This document shows, piece after piece, positions 7,250 through 15,714 of a stretch of DNA of 18,976 nucleotides. The notes below the pieces were generated by a model, which was not told the origin of the DNA, made no database searches, and saw only the letters and a program-made list of their open reading frames with translations. Positions within the stretch are counted from its first letter, which is position 1. Each line of letters starts with the position of its first letter. Both the position numbers and the translations under genes were made by a program. Source of the DNA: Pseudomonadota bacterium. GTDB lineage: Bacteria > Pseudomonadota > Alphaproteobacteria > HIMB59 > GCA-002718135. The stretch covers positions 1 to 18,976 of the forward strand of contig JAQBWI010000007.1 in the NCBI GenBank assembly GCA_027625355.1, given 5' to 3'.

Positions 7250-8463
7250 TAAAATAATTTATCAAAATCATAGTAATCAAATTTATCTCCCTTTTTTAAA
7301 ACCCTTACATCTTCTGGAATCTCTACAACCCCGTCAGAATAAGATATAGATGAAATCATGCCTGAACCTTGCTTAGGATGTTTTAATAAAACGAATTTAT
7401 CTTTTATTAATTTTTTTGAAACTCGAAGCCATTCAAGTCGTTTTGTTTTTTTTATCATAGAAAAATTTATGGCAATTTTCTCTGGCTTAATACTTGTAAT
7501 TAATGAACCAAGTAATTTGTAAATTAAAGGCTTAACAACAAATGCAAATAACAAATGTACTGAAACAGGATTTCCTGGCAAACAAACAATATATGTCTTT
7601 TTGATTTTCCCAATTGCAATTGGTCTTCCGGGCTTTATTGCTGCACGCCAAAAAAAAACTTCTCCGTTATTTTTAAGAGTATCAATTAAATGATCTTCAT
7701 CTCCAACTGAAGCACCTCCTGTTGTAATTATCAAATTATACTTAGAAACTTCATTTAATAATTTTTTCTTAATATTTTCTGCGTTATCAGGAAGATTACC
7801 CAAATATTTCTTCATGATATAATTTTTATTTAACAAAGAGTTTAGCAGATAATAATTTGAATTATTTACTGAAGAATTTTTTAACTTTGTTGTTGGTTTG
7901 ACTAGCTCGTTACCACTTGTATAAAAACCAATTTTAATCTTTACGTAAACTTTAATTTTACTGTAACCGATTGCAGCAATTAAGTTTAAATTCTTTGTAT
8001 CAATTTTTGTTCCTTTTTTTAAGACAAGACTTCCCTTTGAAATATCTTCGCCTTTATGTCTGCAGTTATCTCCATAGTTAGGAACTTTTTTTAAAGAAAG
8101 TTTATTTTCACTTATTTTCGTATTCTCCTGCATTACAACCGTGTTTGAATTTGAGGGCATTTTGGCACCAGTAAAAATTCTTAAAACCTCACCCTCTTTT
8201 ATTTTATGATTAGTTGTATCTCCTGCAGCGACTCTATTTTTATTAATATTTTTTGGCGTATTATTTAAATCCTTTTTTAATAATGCATATCCATCTACTG
8301 CCGAATTTTTAAAAGGGGGTAAGTTTATTTTTGAATATATATTTTCTGCTAAAATTTTATCTTCTGCATCTAAGAGATTTACGGTTTCTGTTTTATTAAT
8401 TATGCTTGAACGCATCTTAATAAAATTTAAAATTTGCTTCAAATAAAGTGGTTTTTTATTCAT
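7246..8463 (-). CDS. moeA: Molybdopterin molybdenumtransferase MoeA
   Basis: MoeA inserts molybdate (or tungstate) into adenylylated molybdopterin, the late step of molybdenum cofactor synthesis in the cytoplasm. The 405-residue length is normal. Diagnostic motifs are PPFKNSAVDGYA (49-60), RIFTGAKMP (95-103), TGGASVGDEDHL (248-259, with the acidic residues of the active site), KPGRPIAIG (277-285) and LPGNPVSV (295-302); a C-terminal domain IV follows. The ATG at 8463 overlaps the end of mobB by 4 nt (ATGA type), indicating translational coupling in a tupB-mobB-moeA operon. It would serve both bis-MGD enzymes encoded nearby. The sequence is lysine-rich, as expected of an AT-rich genome. Confidence 0.95.
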   Translation of the reverse strand: MNKKPLYLKQILNFIKMRSSIINKTETVNLLDAEDKILAENIYSKINLPPFKNSAVDGYALLKKDLNNTPKNINKNRVAAGDTTNHKIKEGEVLRIFTGAKMPSNSNTVVMQENTKISENKLSLKKVPNYGDNCRHKGEDISKGSLVLKKGTKIDTKNLNLIAAIGYSKIKVYVKIKIGFYTSGNELVKPTTKLKNSSVNNSNYYLLNSLLNKNYIMKKYLGNLPDNAENIKKKLLNEVSKYNLIITTGGASVGDEDHLIDTLKNNGEVFFWRAAIKPGRPIAIGKIKKTYIVCLPGNPVSVHLLFAFVVKPLIYKLLGSLITSIKPEKIAINFSMIKKTKRLEWLRVSKKLIKDKFVLLKHPKQGSGMISSISYSDGVVEIPEDVRVLKKGDKFDYYDFDKLFY

Positions 8464-8945
8464 AGAATTTTTTGTATTATAAATTCAACCAAATTCTCAA
8501 TATCATTTTCTTTAAATACGGGAGTGATATTATCTTTTAAATCATCAGAAACAATTGCTATTATATTGTTAGTTTCTTTGTTTCTATTTTTTATATTTTT
8601 ACTTAATATTTCAATTTTTGGGTGATTATATTTTTTGAAACCTTCTACAATAACAATATCAACATTGTGTAACTCTTTAATCAAATCATCTAAACTTTTT
8701 TCATTTTCATTATTATTTTCAGTTATTTTTGCCCAACGTTTTGAAGAACTAATAATAACCTGATTCGAGCCAGCTTCTCGATGTTTAAAACTGTCTGTGC
8801 CAGGTTTATCAATATCAAAATCATGATGCGCATGTTTTATTGATCCTACTTGATAACCTTTATTGACTAATGATTTAATTATAAGACTAGCATAATGTGT
8901 TTTGCCAACATCTTTCCAGCCGGTAATACCTATTATTTTGCTCAT
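8460..8945 (-). CDS. mobB: Molybdopterin-guanine dinucleotide biosynthesis adaptor protein MobB
   Basis: MobB is a GTP-binding P-loop protein thought to assist MobA when guanine dinucleotide is attached to the molybdenum cofactor. The 161-residue chain opens with MSKIIGITGWKDVGKTHYA, containing the Walker A motif GWKDVGKT (residues 9-16). It continues with the family-typical SIKHAHHDFDIDKPGTDSF and a REAGS segment, then DIVIVEGFK around residues 96-104. It overlaps tupB upstream and moeA downstream by 4 nt each. Its partner mobA is encoded separately at 10449 on the other strand, beyond fdhD. Confidence 0.93.
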   Translation of the reverse strand: MSKIIGITGWKDVGKTHYASLIIKSLVNKGYQVGSIKHAHHDFDIDKPGTDSFKHREAGSNQVIISSSKRWAKITENNNENEKSLDDLIKELHNVDIVIVEGFKKYNHPKIEILSKNIKNRNKETNNIIAIVSDDLKDNITPVFKENDIENLVEFIIQKIL

Positions 8946-9631
8946 ATATTTCTCTTGTTAAAAATGTATACTAATGAATAAATTATAATTGTCAGGAAAA
9001 TTAAAACTAAACCTAAAGCCATTGCGTATTCAAGATTCCCCATTCTTGTCTCAAGAGAGATTGCTGTTGTCATCACTCTTGTAAAGTGATCAATGTTTCC
9101 TCCAACTATCATAACAGCACCGACTTCTGAGATAGCTCTTCCAAAAGCCGAAAGAAGTGCAGTTATAACAAGAAAATAACTATGTTTAGTAATTATAAAT
9201 GCCACTCCAAAAAAAGGCATATTAATAGATCTTAATTGATCTTTGTATTCTCTCCAATTTTGATCAAAAATTTCATGGGATATAGAAGTAACAATTGGAA
9301 AAATAATTATAACTTGAGCTATTATCATAGCTGATGGAGTGTATAGCAATTGGAGAACACCTAGAGGCCCCCCAGATGCAAATGTGAAATATACTATCAG
9401 CCCAACTACTACGGGGGGGATACCCATCAATGAATTAAGGACGATTAAAATAAAACTTTTAAATAGAAATTTTTTTAAAGCTATATAATAGCCTATTACT
9501 AATCCTAAAATTGAAGCAATTATAAGTGCAGAAATACTGACATATAATGATAAAATAATAATTTCCCACAAATCACCATCAAAAGAGAGAATTAAAAATA
9601 AAGATTTTGTAAAAATTTCTATAATGTTCAT
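8942..9631 (-). CDS. tupB: Tungstate-type ABC transporter permease (TupB-like), apparently orphan
   Basis: This integral membrane protein of 229 residues is the channel subunit of a tungstate (or molybdate) ABC importer. Several hydrophobic helices are visible. The ATPase-contacting EAA-like loop is GRAISEVGAVMIVGG (164-178), and the segment LNSLMGIPPVVVGLIVYF (65-82) is typical of TupB. Its presence beside moeA and mobB supports oxyanion supply for the cofactor. No periplasmic binding protein (TupA) or ATPase (TupC) gene is present in the window; the gene starts 24 bp from divergent fdhD, so no partner can lie directly upstream. The partners must be encoded elsewhere or be shared. Tungstate rather than molybdate specificity is inferred from sequence similarity by eye. 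Confidence 0.85.
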   Translation of the reverse strand: MNIIEIFTKSLFLILSFDGDLWEIIILSLYVSISALIIASILGLVIGYYIALKKFLFKSFILIVLNSLMGIPPVVVGLIVYFTFASGGPLGVLQLLYTPSAMIIAQVIIIFPIVTSISHEIFDQNWREYKDQLRSINMPFFGVAFIITKHSYFLVITALLSAFGRAISEVGAVMIVGGNIDHFTRVMTTAISLETRMGNLEYAMALGLVLIFLTIIIYSLVYIFNKRNI

Positions 9632-9655
9632 ATAAAGATTCTATTAGAATACATT

Positions 9656-10474
9656 ATGAGTAAAAAAATTAAATATTTAGTTGCACCTAACCCACTAGAT
9701 AAAAATTTAACCAAGGAAATAAATGGCTTTGATGAAAGTTTTAAAAAAACAAAAACTAAAGTTATTATAGAGAGAGATCTTACTATTTATTTAAATAATC
9801 AAGAAATAGTAACACTAATGACTGTTGGAGATCATCCTGAGTTTCTTGCAGTGGGCTATTTATTAAATCAAAATATGCTCAAAAAAACTGATACTATTAA
9901 AAACATTGAATATGATACAGATCTAAAAGTTATTGTTGTAAGAACATCTCGAAAAACTAATTATGAGGAAAAATTAAAAAGAAAAATTACTACAAGTGGA
10001 TGTGCAGTTGGGACAATATTTGGCGATGTTTATGATGAGATATTAAAAAGTAAAATTAAATCCAAAAAAAAAATAAAGCATTCATGGATTTATGAAATTT
10101 CAAAAAAAATTAATTTAACTCCAAGTTTATATCTTGAAGCTGGGGCAATTCATGGCTGTGCAATAATTAACGAGAATAATCCAATTATATATATGGAAGA
10201 TGTTGGTCGTCACAATGCCGTAGATAAAATTGCAGGGTATATGTTTTTAGAAAAAATTAATGGAGATAATAAAATATTTTACACAACAGGAAGACTAACT
10301 AGTGAGATGGTCATTAAAACTGTAAAAATGAAGATACCTATTTTGATATCACGGTCAGGTTTTACATCTTGGGGAGTTGAACTTGCAAGAAAAACTAATC
10401 TAACTTTAATAGGAAGAGCAAAAGGAAAAAAATATCTAGTACTATCAGGTGAAAAAAGAATTGATCGTAAATAA
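9656..10474 (+). CDS. fdhD: FdhD, sulfur carrier/sulfurtransferase required for formate dehydrogenase activity
   Basis: FdhD transfers sulfur from a cysteine desulfurase to the bis-MGD cofactor before its insertion into formate dehydrogenase. The 272-residue protein shows the conserved cysteine loop as TTSGCAVGT (C116), having one cysteine where the E. coli protein has a CxxC pair, an arrangement seen in many non-enteric FdhD proteins. Further FdhD motifs are GAIHGCA (163-169), EDVGRHNAVDK (181-191), TTGRLTSEM (210-218) and SRSGFTSWGVELA. The ATG at 9656 is only 24 bp from the divergent tupB start, so control sequences must overlap coding DNA. mobA starts inside the last 26 nt. It is the dedicated maturation factor for the fds genes in this window. 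Confidence 0.95.
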   Translation: MSKKIKYLVAPNPLDKNLTKEINGFDESFKKTKTKVIIERDLTIYLNNQEIVTLMTVGDHPEFLAVGYLLNQNMLKKTDTIKNIEYDTDLKVIVVRTSRKTNYEEKLKRKITTSGCAVGTIFGDVYDEILKSKIKSKKKIKHSWIYEISKKINLTPSLYLEAGAIHGCAIINENNPIIYMEDVGRHNAVDKIAGYMFLEKINGDNKIFYTTGRLTSEMVIKTVKMKIPILISRSGFTSWGVELARKTNLTLIGRAKGKKYLVLSGEKRIDRK

Positions 10475-11084
10475 ATCAAAAGTATTAATAGTTATTCTTG
10501 CCGGTGGTCAATCACGTCGATTTGGAGGTGGTTATAAAACTCTATACAAGCTTAATAATATTTCCATACTTGATAGAATTTTGCAAAATTTTAAAAAATT
10601 AAAGATGGAAATAGTTTTAAATGTTAACTCAAATAAAGATCAATTTTCAAAAATAGGATTATATTTAATCAAGGATGAGCTAAAAAATTTTCAAGGTCCT
10701 CTTGCCGGAATATATTCGTCAATGAAATGGGCTTTAAAAAATAGAAAAAATATTGAATGGATTTTTACTTCTCCCAGCGATACTCCTTTTATCGATAGTA
10801 GTTTGGTAAATAAATTTTTAAAAACTAAATATTTTGATGAAACAAAAATAATATTAGCTAAATCTTCTAACAAAATACATCCCGTAATAGGATTGTGGCA
10901 TATTTCACTACTTAAAAATTTAGAAAATTTTTTAACTAAAGAAAATAGAAAAATTATGAATTGGGTGGACGAGCAAAATTACGAAATACTTAGTTTTGAG
11001 AATAAAAATTATTTTTTTAATATCAATACTCAGACAGATTTAGCAGAAGCAATTAAAATTGAGAAGTCTCTAAAAACACTATAA
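10449..11084 (+). CDS. mobA: Molybdenum cofactor guanylyltransferase MobA
   Basis: MobA attaches GMP from GTP to molybdopterin to make the MGD form that formate dehydrogenase and SoeA both need. The 211-residue protein has the nucleotidyltransferase signature LAGGQSRRFGGGYK (17-30), a variant of LAGGxSxRMGxDK with Tyr in place of the usual Asp before the Lys. It also has GPLAGI, the metal-binding PSDTPF (normally PCDxPF), HPVIGLW and a C-terminal FFNINTQTDL. The start is GTG at 10449, nested in fdhD by 26 nt, or possibly TTG at 10461; no ATG lies close before the conserved core. Coupled translation with fdhD is likely. Confidence 0.92.
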   Translation: MKKELIVNKSKVLIVILAGGQSRRFGGGYKTLYKLNNISILDRILQNFKKLKMEIVLNVNSNKDQFSKIGLYLIKDELKNFQGPLAGIYSSMKWALKNRKNIEWIFTSPSDTPFIDSSLVNKFLKTKYFDETKIILAKSSNKIHPVIGLWHISLLKNLENFLTKENRKIMNWVDEQNYEILSFENKNYFFNINTQTDLAEAIKIEKSLKTL

Positions 11085-11132
11085 TTTACTGGATAATCTT
11101 AATAATAAGAATATAAATTAATACTACAAATC

Positions 11133-12047
11133 ATGTCAATATACCTTCCTATCGCCGAAATGAACGTTAATATCTTCTTAATTGTTTTTATTGGTATGGC
11201 AGTAGGTGCGTTATCTGGTTTGTTTGGCGTAGGTGGAGGTTTTTTAATGACCCCTCTTCTAATTTTTTTAGGTATTCCACCTGTAGTAGCAGTTGGTTCT
11301 GAAGCACCACATGTTCTAGCTTCAAGTGTTTCCGGAGTAATTGCTCATTGGCGTAAAAAAAATGTGGATTTCAAAATGGGATTTTTTTTACTGTCTGGAG
11401 GTGTCGTTGGCTCAACTGTGGGTGTAAATTTGTTTAAATTACTTAAAACTTATGGTCAGATAGATATTGTTATTCAATTTTTATTTATAATTTTTTTAGG
11501 TTTTATTGGATTATCAATGGCATTTGAAAGCGCCAAAACAACTATCAAAAATTACAGGACTACTTCAGCAATCAGAACTAAACTTCATCAACATTCTTGG
11601 ATACATGGACTGCCCTTTAAGCTTCGGTTTCATCGTTCTAAATTATACATTTCAGCAATCCCCCCAATTTTAATTGGTTTTTTTGTTGGTGTACTATCAG
11701 CAATGATGGGTGTTGGTGGTGGTTTTATAATGATACCGGCAATGGTTTATATTTTAGGAATGTCTACAAATGTTGTCGTAGGAACTTCTTTATTCCAAAT
11801 TATTTTTGTAACAGCTAATTCAACTTTCTTTCAATCTTATCTGAATCAAACTGTAGATATTGTTCTCTCTGCTCTTATGATACTCGGAGGGGTAATTGGT
11901 GCACAAATAGGTGTAAGAATTGGCTCTCAACTAAAAGCAGAATATTTAAGAGGAATTTTGGCAATTCTAGTTTTACTTGTTTGTGCAAAAATTCTTACTG
12001 ATTTAATTCTTACACCTGCTGATCTATTTACAACTTCTATAAATTAA
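11133..12047 (+). CDS. tauE: TauE/SafE-family sulfite/organosulfonate exporter
   Basis: A polytopic membrane protein of 304 residues from the TauE/SafE (DUF81) family, whose members export sulfite, sulfonates or related anions. It has the two-fold repeat typical of the family: GLFGVGGGFLMTP (29-41) in the first half and MMGVGGGFIMIP (191-202) in the second, each at the start of a helix-rich bundle. The N-terminus MSIYLPIAEM matches a recurrent alphaproteobacterial subgroup. It directly precedes soeA with a 1-nt stop/start overlap (TAATG), so it is part of the sulfite oxidation operon. The likely role is to release excess toxic sulfite when the dehydrogenase is saturated. The substrate is inferred from context, not visible in the sequence. 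Confidence 0.9.
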   Translation: MSIYLPIAEMNVNIFLIVFIGMAVGALSGLFGVGGGFLMTPLLIFLGIPPVVAVGSEAPHVLASSVSGVIAHWRKKNVDFKMGFFLLSGGVVGSTVGVNLFKLLKTYGQIDIVIQFLFIIFLGFIGLSMAFESAKTTIKNYRTTSAIRTKLHQHSWIHGLPFKLRFHRSKLYISAIPPILIGFFVGVLSAMMGVGGGFIMIPAMVYILGMSTNVVVGTSLFQIIFVTANSTFFQSYLNQTVDIVLSALMILGGVIGAQIGVRIGSQLKAEYLRGILAILVLLVCAKILTDLILTPADLFTTSIN

Positions 12048-14977
12048 TGAACCCATTTAAAAACCAAACAGAAACCGTCAAAACATCTCCTAAAGTTAGT
12101 GACGAGGTAAAACAAACGACATGCTATATGTGTGCTTGTAGGTGTGGGATTGATGTTCATTTATTGGATAATCAAATAAGATATATTGAAGGGAATAAAA
12201 GTCATCCAACAAATAAAGGCGTCCTTTGCGCAAAAGGTTCTGCGGGCATTATGCAACAAAACTCACCTGCTAAATTAACAAAGCCCCTCCTTCGAACTGG
12301 GGAAAGAGGTAAAGGTGAGTTTAAAGAAATTGAATGGTCTGATGCTATGGAAATAGCAACAACCTGGCTATCTGAAATAAGAAATACAGACCCTAAAAAA
12401 CTTGCTTTTTTTACTGGCCGAGATCAAAGTCAGTCATTAACTGGATGGTGGGCTAATCAATTTGGCACTTGTAACTTTGCTGCACATGGAGGTTTTTGTT
12501 CAGTAAATATGGCAGCCGCAGGCCTTTATACTATAGGTGGTTCTTTTTGGGAATTTGGAGAGGTTGACTGGGACCATACTAAATATTTTATTTTATTTGG
12601 ATGTGCTGAAGATCATGACTCCAATCCAATCAAAATGGGTTTAGGTAAATTAAAATCTAAGGAGGATAGTAAATTTGTCTCTGTTAACCCTATAAAAACA
12701 GGCTACTCTGCAATAGCAGATGAATGGATTGGGATAAGACCTGGGACTGATGGCTTGTTTGTTCATAGTTTAATTTATGAACTATTAAAATCTAATAAAG
12801 TTGATTGGGACTATCTGAAAAGATACACTAATTCTAATTGGCTGGTTTATAATAATCCAGAAAAAGAAAATCATGGTTTATTTGCAAGAAATGAAGATAA
12901 TCTTCCTCTAGTTTATTGCAATACTAACAAAAAAATAACATCAGCAAATGATCAAAATGCAAATTCTGCATTTTTTGGAACTTATAAATTTAATAATATT
13001 GATGTTATGCCTTCTTTTGAATTGTTATCAAAAGAATATTTAGATTCAAAATATAAACCTGAAAATGTCTCTGACTCTATTGATATTGGTGCAGATGTAA
13101 TAAAAAGAATTGCAGCAGAAATAGCCGAAACTGCATTTGAGAAAGAAATTGAAATAAAGATTGATTGGGAAGATTTTAATGGAAAAAAACATTCTTCTTT
13201 TAAAGGCAGACCAATTTCCATGCATGCAATGCGGGGCATTTCTGCTCACTCAAATGGGTTTAGTACTTGCAAGTTAATTCATATTTTGCAAACTCTACTA
13301 GGGTCAATAGATGTGCCTGGAGGTTTCAGATACAAAGCACCCTACCCTAAACATGTGGTACCTGGTCCAAAACCTGCGGGGAAAAATATTAAAGCAAATA
13401 CACCTATAGGAGGTATGCCTTTAGGTTTTCCAACTTCGCCTGACGATCTTTTAACTGATGAAAATGAAAATCCAATAAGAATTGATAAAGCTTATAGTTG
13501 GGAAAACCCATTATCCGCTCACGGATTGATGCATATGGTAATTAATAATGCATGGAAGGGGGATCCTTATAAGATTGAAGTGCTGTTTATGTATATGGCT
13601 AATATGGCATGGAATTCTTCTATGAATACAGAAGAAACAATAAAAAAATTAACTGATAAAGATGAAGAGACAGGTGAATATAAAATTCCAAAAATTATTT
13701 ACAGCGATGCGTACTATTCTGAAACAGTTCCTTACGCTGATCTTGTTTTACCTGACACCACTTTTTTGGAAAGATGGGACTGCATATCACTCTTAGATAG
13801 ACCTATAAGTTCTGCTGACAGTGCAGCAGATGCTATTAGGCAGCCAATACTTAAACCATCAAGAGATGTAAGGCCATTTCAGGATGTTTTAATTGAGTTA
13901 GGTGCAAGACTTGGACTTCCTGGTTTTGTTAATGATGATTTAACTGCAAAGTATCCTGATGGCTATAAAGATTATATTGTTAACCATGAAAGACAACCTG
14001 GTGTTGGACCGCTTGCAGGCTGGAGAGGAAATGGAGATCAATTTGGAAAAGGAAAAATAAATAAAAACCAAATTCAAGAATATATTAAAAATGGATGTTT
14101 TCATAATCATGAATTTCAAAACAATCAAAAATATTTTAAATTTAATAATAAACATTACTTAAATTTTGCACATGAGATGGGATGGATAGCAAAAAACCAA
14201 CCGATAGTTATTCAAATGTATAGTGAAGAAATGCAAAAATTTAAATTAGCTGGAGAAGGTTTTGGGAACAAGATACCACCTAATCACTTAAAAGAGAGGA
14301 TCAAAAAATATTTTAATCCTATTCCAAGCTGGTATCAAACTTTTGAAGAAAAATTAAATGAAGATAATGGTAAGAACTTTGAATTGTATGCAGTAACACA
14401 AAGACCGCCTCATATGTATCATTCATGGGGTTCTCAAAATGCATGGCTAAGACAGATTACTAATCTAAATTATTTATATATAGGGGAAGAGGTTGCTGCA
14501 AAAAATAATCTTAAAAATTTTGATTGGGTATGGTTAGAGAGTTTTAGTAGCAAAATAAAAGTGCAATGTAAAATTATGAAAGGTGTAAATAAAAATACTG
14601 TATGGACATGGAATGCTATTGGCAAAAGAAAAGGTTCATGGAATTTAAGTCCAAATGCGCCAGAGTCAAATAAAGGATTTTTGTTAAATCACTTAATATC
14701 AGATGTCCTTCCAAAAAATAGAAATGAAAAAACTAACATGTCCAATTCTGATCCGATTACTGGTCAAGCAGCCTGGTATGACTTAAAAGTAAAGCTCTAC
14801 AAATGTGATAAAAATGAAATTGATGGAAATATCTATCCAAACTTTGATACTATTAAAAATAAAGCCAGAAAAAATCCAAACCTTAATGTATACGGGAAAC
14901 AATTTACAAAAGAATACGGTGAGAATTCTATAAGTGACATTCAAGAATTTATAGGAAACAGCAGGAATATAAAATGA
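12047..14977 (+). CDS. soeA: Sulfite dehydrogenase (quinone), molybdopterin catalytic subunit SoeA
   Basis: A 976-residue DMSO-reductase-superfamily enzyme of the polysulfide reductase/SoeA branch. As SoeA it would oxidise sulfite to sulfate on a bis-MGD molybdenum centre at the cytoplasmic face of the membrane. The N-terminal [4Fe-4S] site is C26, C29, C33 and C61. The likely Mo ligand is Cys151 in HGGFCSVNMAAAG. There is no twin-arginine signal peptide before the first Cys, which separates it from exported PsrA, PhsA, TtrA and DmsA and agrees with cytoplasmic SoeA. It is followed by genes for a four-cluster Fe-S protein and an NrfD/DmsC-type anchor, and preceded by a sulfite exporter gene. 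It overlaps soeB by 4 nt (ATGA). Other substrates of this family cannot be excluded from sequence alone. Confidence 0.85.
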   Translation: MNPFKNQTETVKTSPKVSDEVKQTTCYMCACRCGIDVHLLDNQIRYIEGNKSHPTNKGVLCAKGSAGIMQQNSPAKLTKPLLRTGERGKGEFKEIEWSDAMEIATTWLSEIRNTDPKKLAFFTGRDQSQSLTGWWANQFGTCNFAAHGGFCSVNMAAAGLYTIGGSFWEFGEVDWDHTKYFILFGCAEDHDSNPIKMGLGKLKSKEDSKFVSVNPIKTGYSAIADEWIGIRPGTDGLFVHSLIYELLKSNKVDWDYLKRYTNSNWLVYNNPEKENHGLFARNEDNLPLVYCNTNKKITSANDQNANSAFFGTYKFNNIDVMPSFELLSKEYLDSKYKPENVSDSIDIGADVIKRIAAEIAETAFEKEIEIKIDWEDFNGKKHSSFKGRPISMHAMRGISAHSNGFSTCKLIHILQTLLGSIDVPGGFRYKAPYPKHVVPGPKPAGKNIKANTPIGGMPLGFPTSPDDLLTDENENPIRIDKAYSWENPLSAHGLMHMVINNAWKGDPYKIEVLFMYMANMAWNSSMNTEETIKKLTDKDEETGEYKIPKIIYSDAYYSETVPYADLVLPDTTFLERWDCISLLDRPISSADSAADAIRQPILKPSRDVRPFQDVLIELGARLGLPGFVNDDLTAKYPDGYKDYIVNHERQPGVGPLAGWRGNGDQFGKGKINKNQIQEYIKNGCFHNHEFQNNQKYFKFNNKHYLNFAHEMGWIAKNQPIVIQMYSEEMQKFKLAGEGFGNKIPPNHLKERIKKYFNPIPSWYQTFEEKLNEDNGKNFELYAVTQRPPHMYHSWGSQNAWLRQITNLNYLYIGEEVAAKNNLKNFDWVWLESFSSKIKVQCKIMKGVNKNTVWTWNAIGKRKGSWNLSPNAPESNKGFLLNHLISDVLPKNRNEKTNMSNSDPITGQAAWYDLKVKLYKCDKNEIDGNIYPNFDTIKNKARKNPNLNVYGKQFTKEYGENSISDIQEFIGNSRNIK

Positions 14978-15714
14978 CAACTTTACCAACAAAACAAAAT
15001 AAAAAATTAGGACTTGTAATAGATTTAGATATTTGTGTCGGTTGTCATGCATGTGCAGTAAATTGCAAAGAATGGAATACATCAGGTCATTCATCGCCTC
15101 TTCATGACATTGATCCATATGGAGATGACCCCACAGGTGTTTGGTTTAATAGAATTCACACATTTGAAGTAGAAAGTGAAATTAATGGAAGCAAAACAGT
15201 TCATTTTCCTAAAAGCTGTCTACACTGTAGTGATGCTCCCTGCGTTACTGTTTGTCCAACAGGAGCATCTTATAAAAGAGAAGAGGACGGTATAGTTTTA
15301 GTTAATCCTGACACATGCATAGGTTGCAAATTATGCTCTTGGTCTTGCCCCTATGGCGCTAGAGAATATGATGAGGAAGCAGGAATTATGAAAAAATGCA
15401 CATTATGTGTAGATAAAATTTATAATGAAAATATTCCAGAAGCTGATCGAGTTCCTGCTTGTGTTTCAACTTGTCCTGCAGGTGCAAGAAGTTTTGGTGA
15501 TTTAGGTGATGAAAATTCAGAAATTTTTAAACTTGTTAAGGAAAGAAATGGTTATGATCTTATGCCCGAACAAGATTGTGCACCAACTAATAAATATCTT
15601 CCACCAAGAGAAAAAAATAATCAATTTAGCAGCAATAAATTACAATCAATAACAGAGGAAAAGGAGATTACTTTTGATAGCTGGAAAGAGATAATTGAAA
15701 ATGCATCCAAGTAA
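14974..15714 (+). CDS. soeB: Sulfite dehydrogenase iron-sulfur subunit SoeB
   Basis: This 246-residue electron-transfer subunit links the molybdenum subunit to the membrane anchor. It carries sixteen cysteines in four ferredoxin-like groups, enough for four [4Fe-4S] clusters: C21/C24/C27/C31, C82/C85/C90/C94, C115/C118/C121/C125 and C142/C145/C163/C167, the typical DmsB/PsrB/SoeB layout with interleaved ligation. A Lys/Glu-rich, low-conservation tail of about 45 residues follows the last cluster region. No signal peptide is present, so the complex faces the cytoplasm. The ATG overlaps the soeA stop, and the 3' end overlaps soeC. Confidence 0.92.
   Translation: MTTLPTKQNKKLGLVIDLDICVGCHACAVNCKEWNTSGHSSPLHDIDPYGDDPTGVWFNRIHTFEVESEINGSKTVHFPKSCLHCSDAPCVTVCPTGASYKREEDGIVLVNPDTCIGCKLCSWSCPYGAREYDEEAGIMKKCTLCVDKIYNENIPEADRVPACVSTCPAGARSFGDLGDENSEIFKLVKERNGYDLMPEQDCAPTNKYLPPREKNNQFSSNKLQSITEEKEITFDSWKEIIENASK

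Noticed and set aside
13940..15118. Minus-strand open frames within soeA and soeB
   Set aside because: They are shadows of strongly supported plus-strand genes with full cofactor motifs; their products are hydrophobic low-complexity translations.
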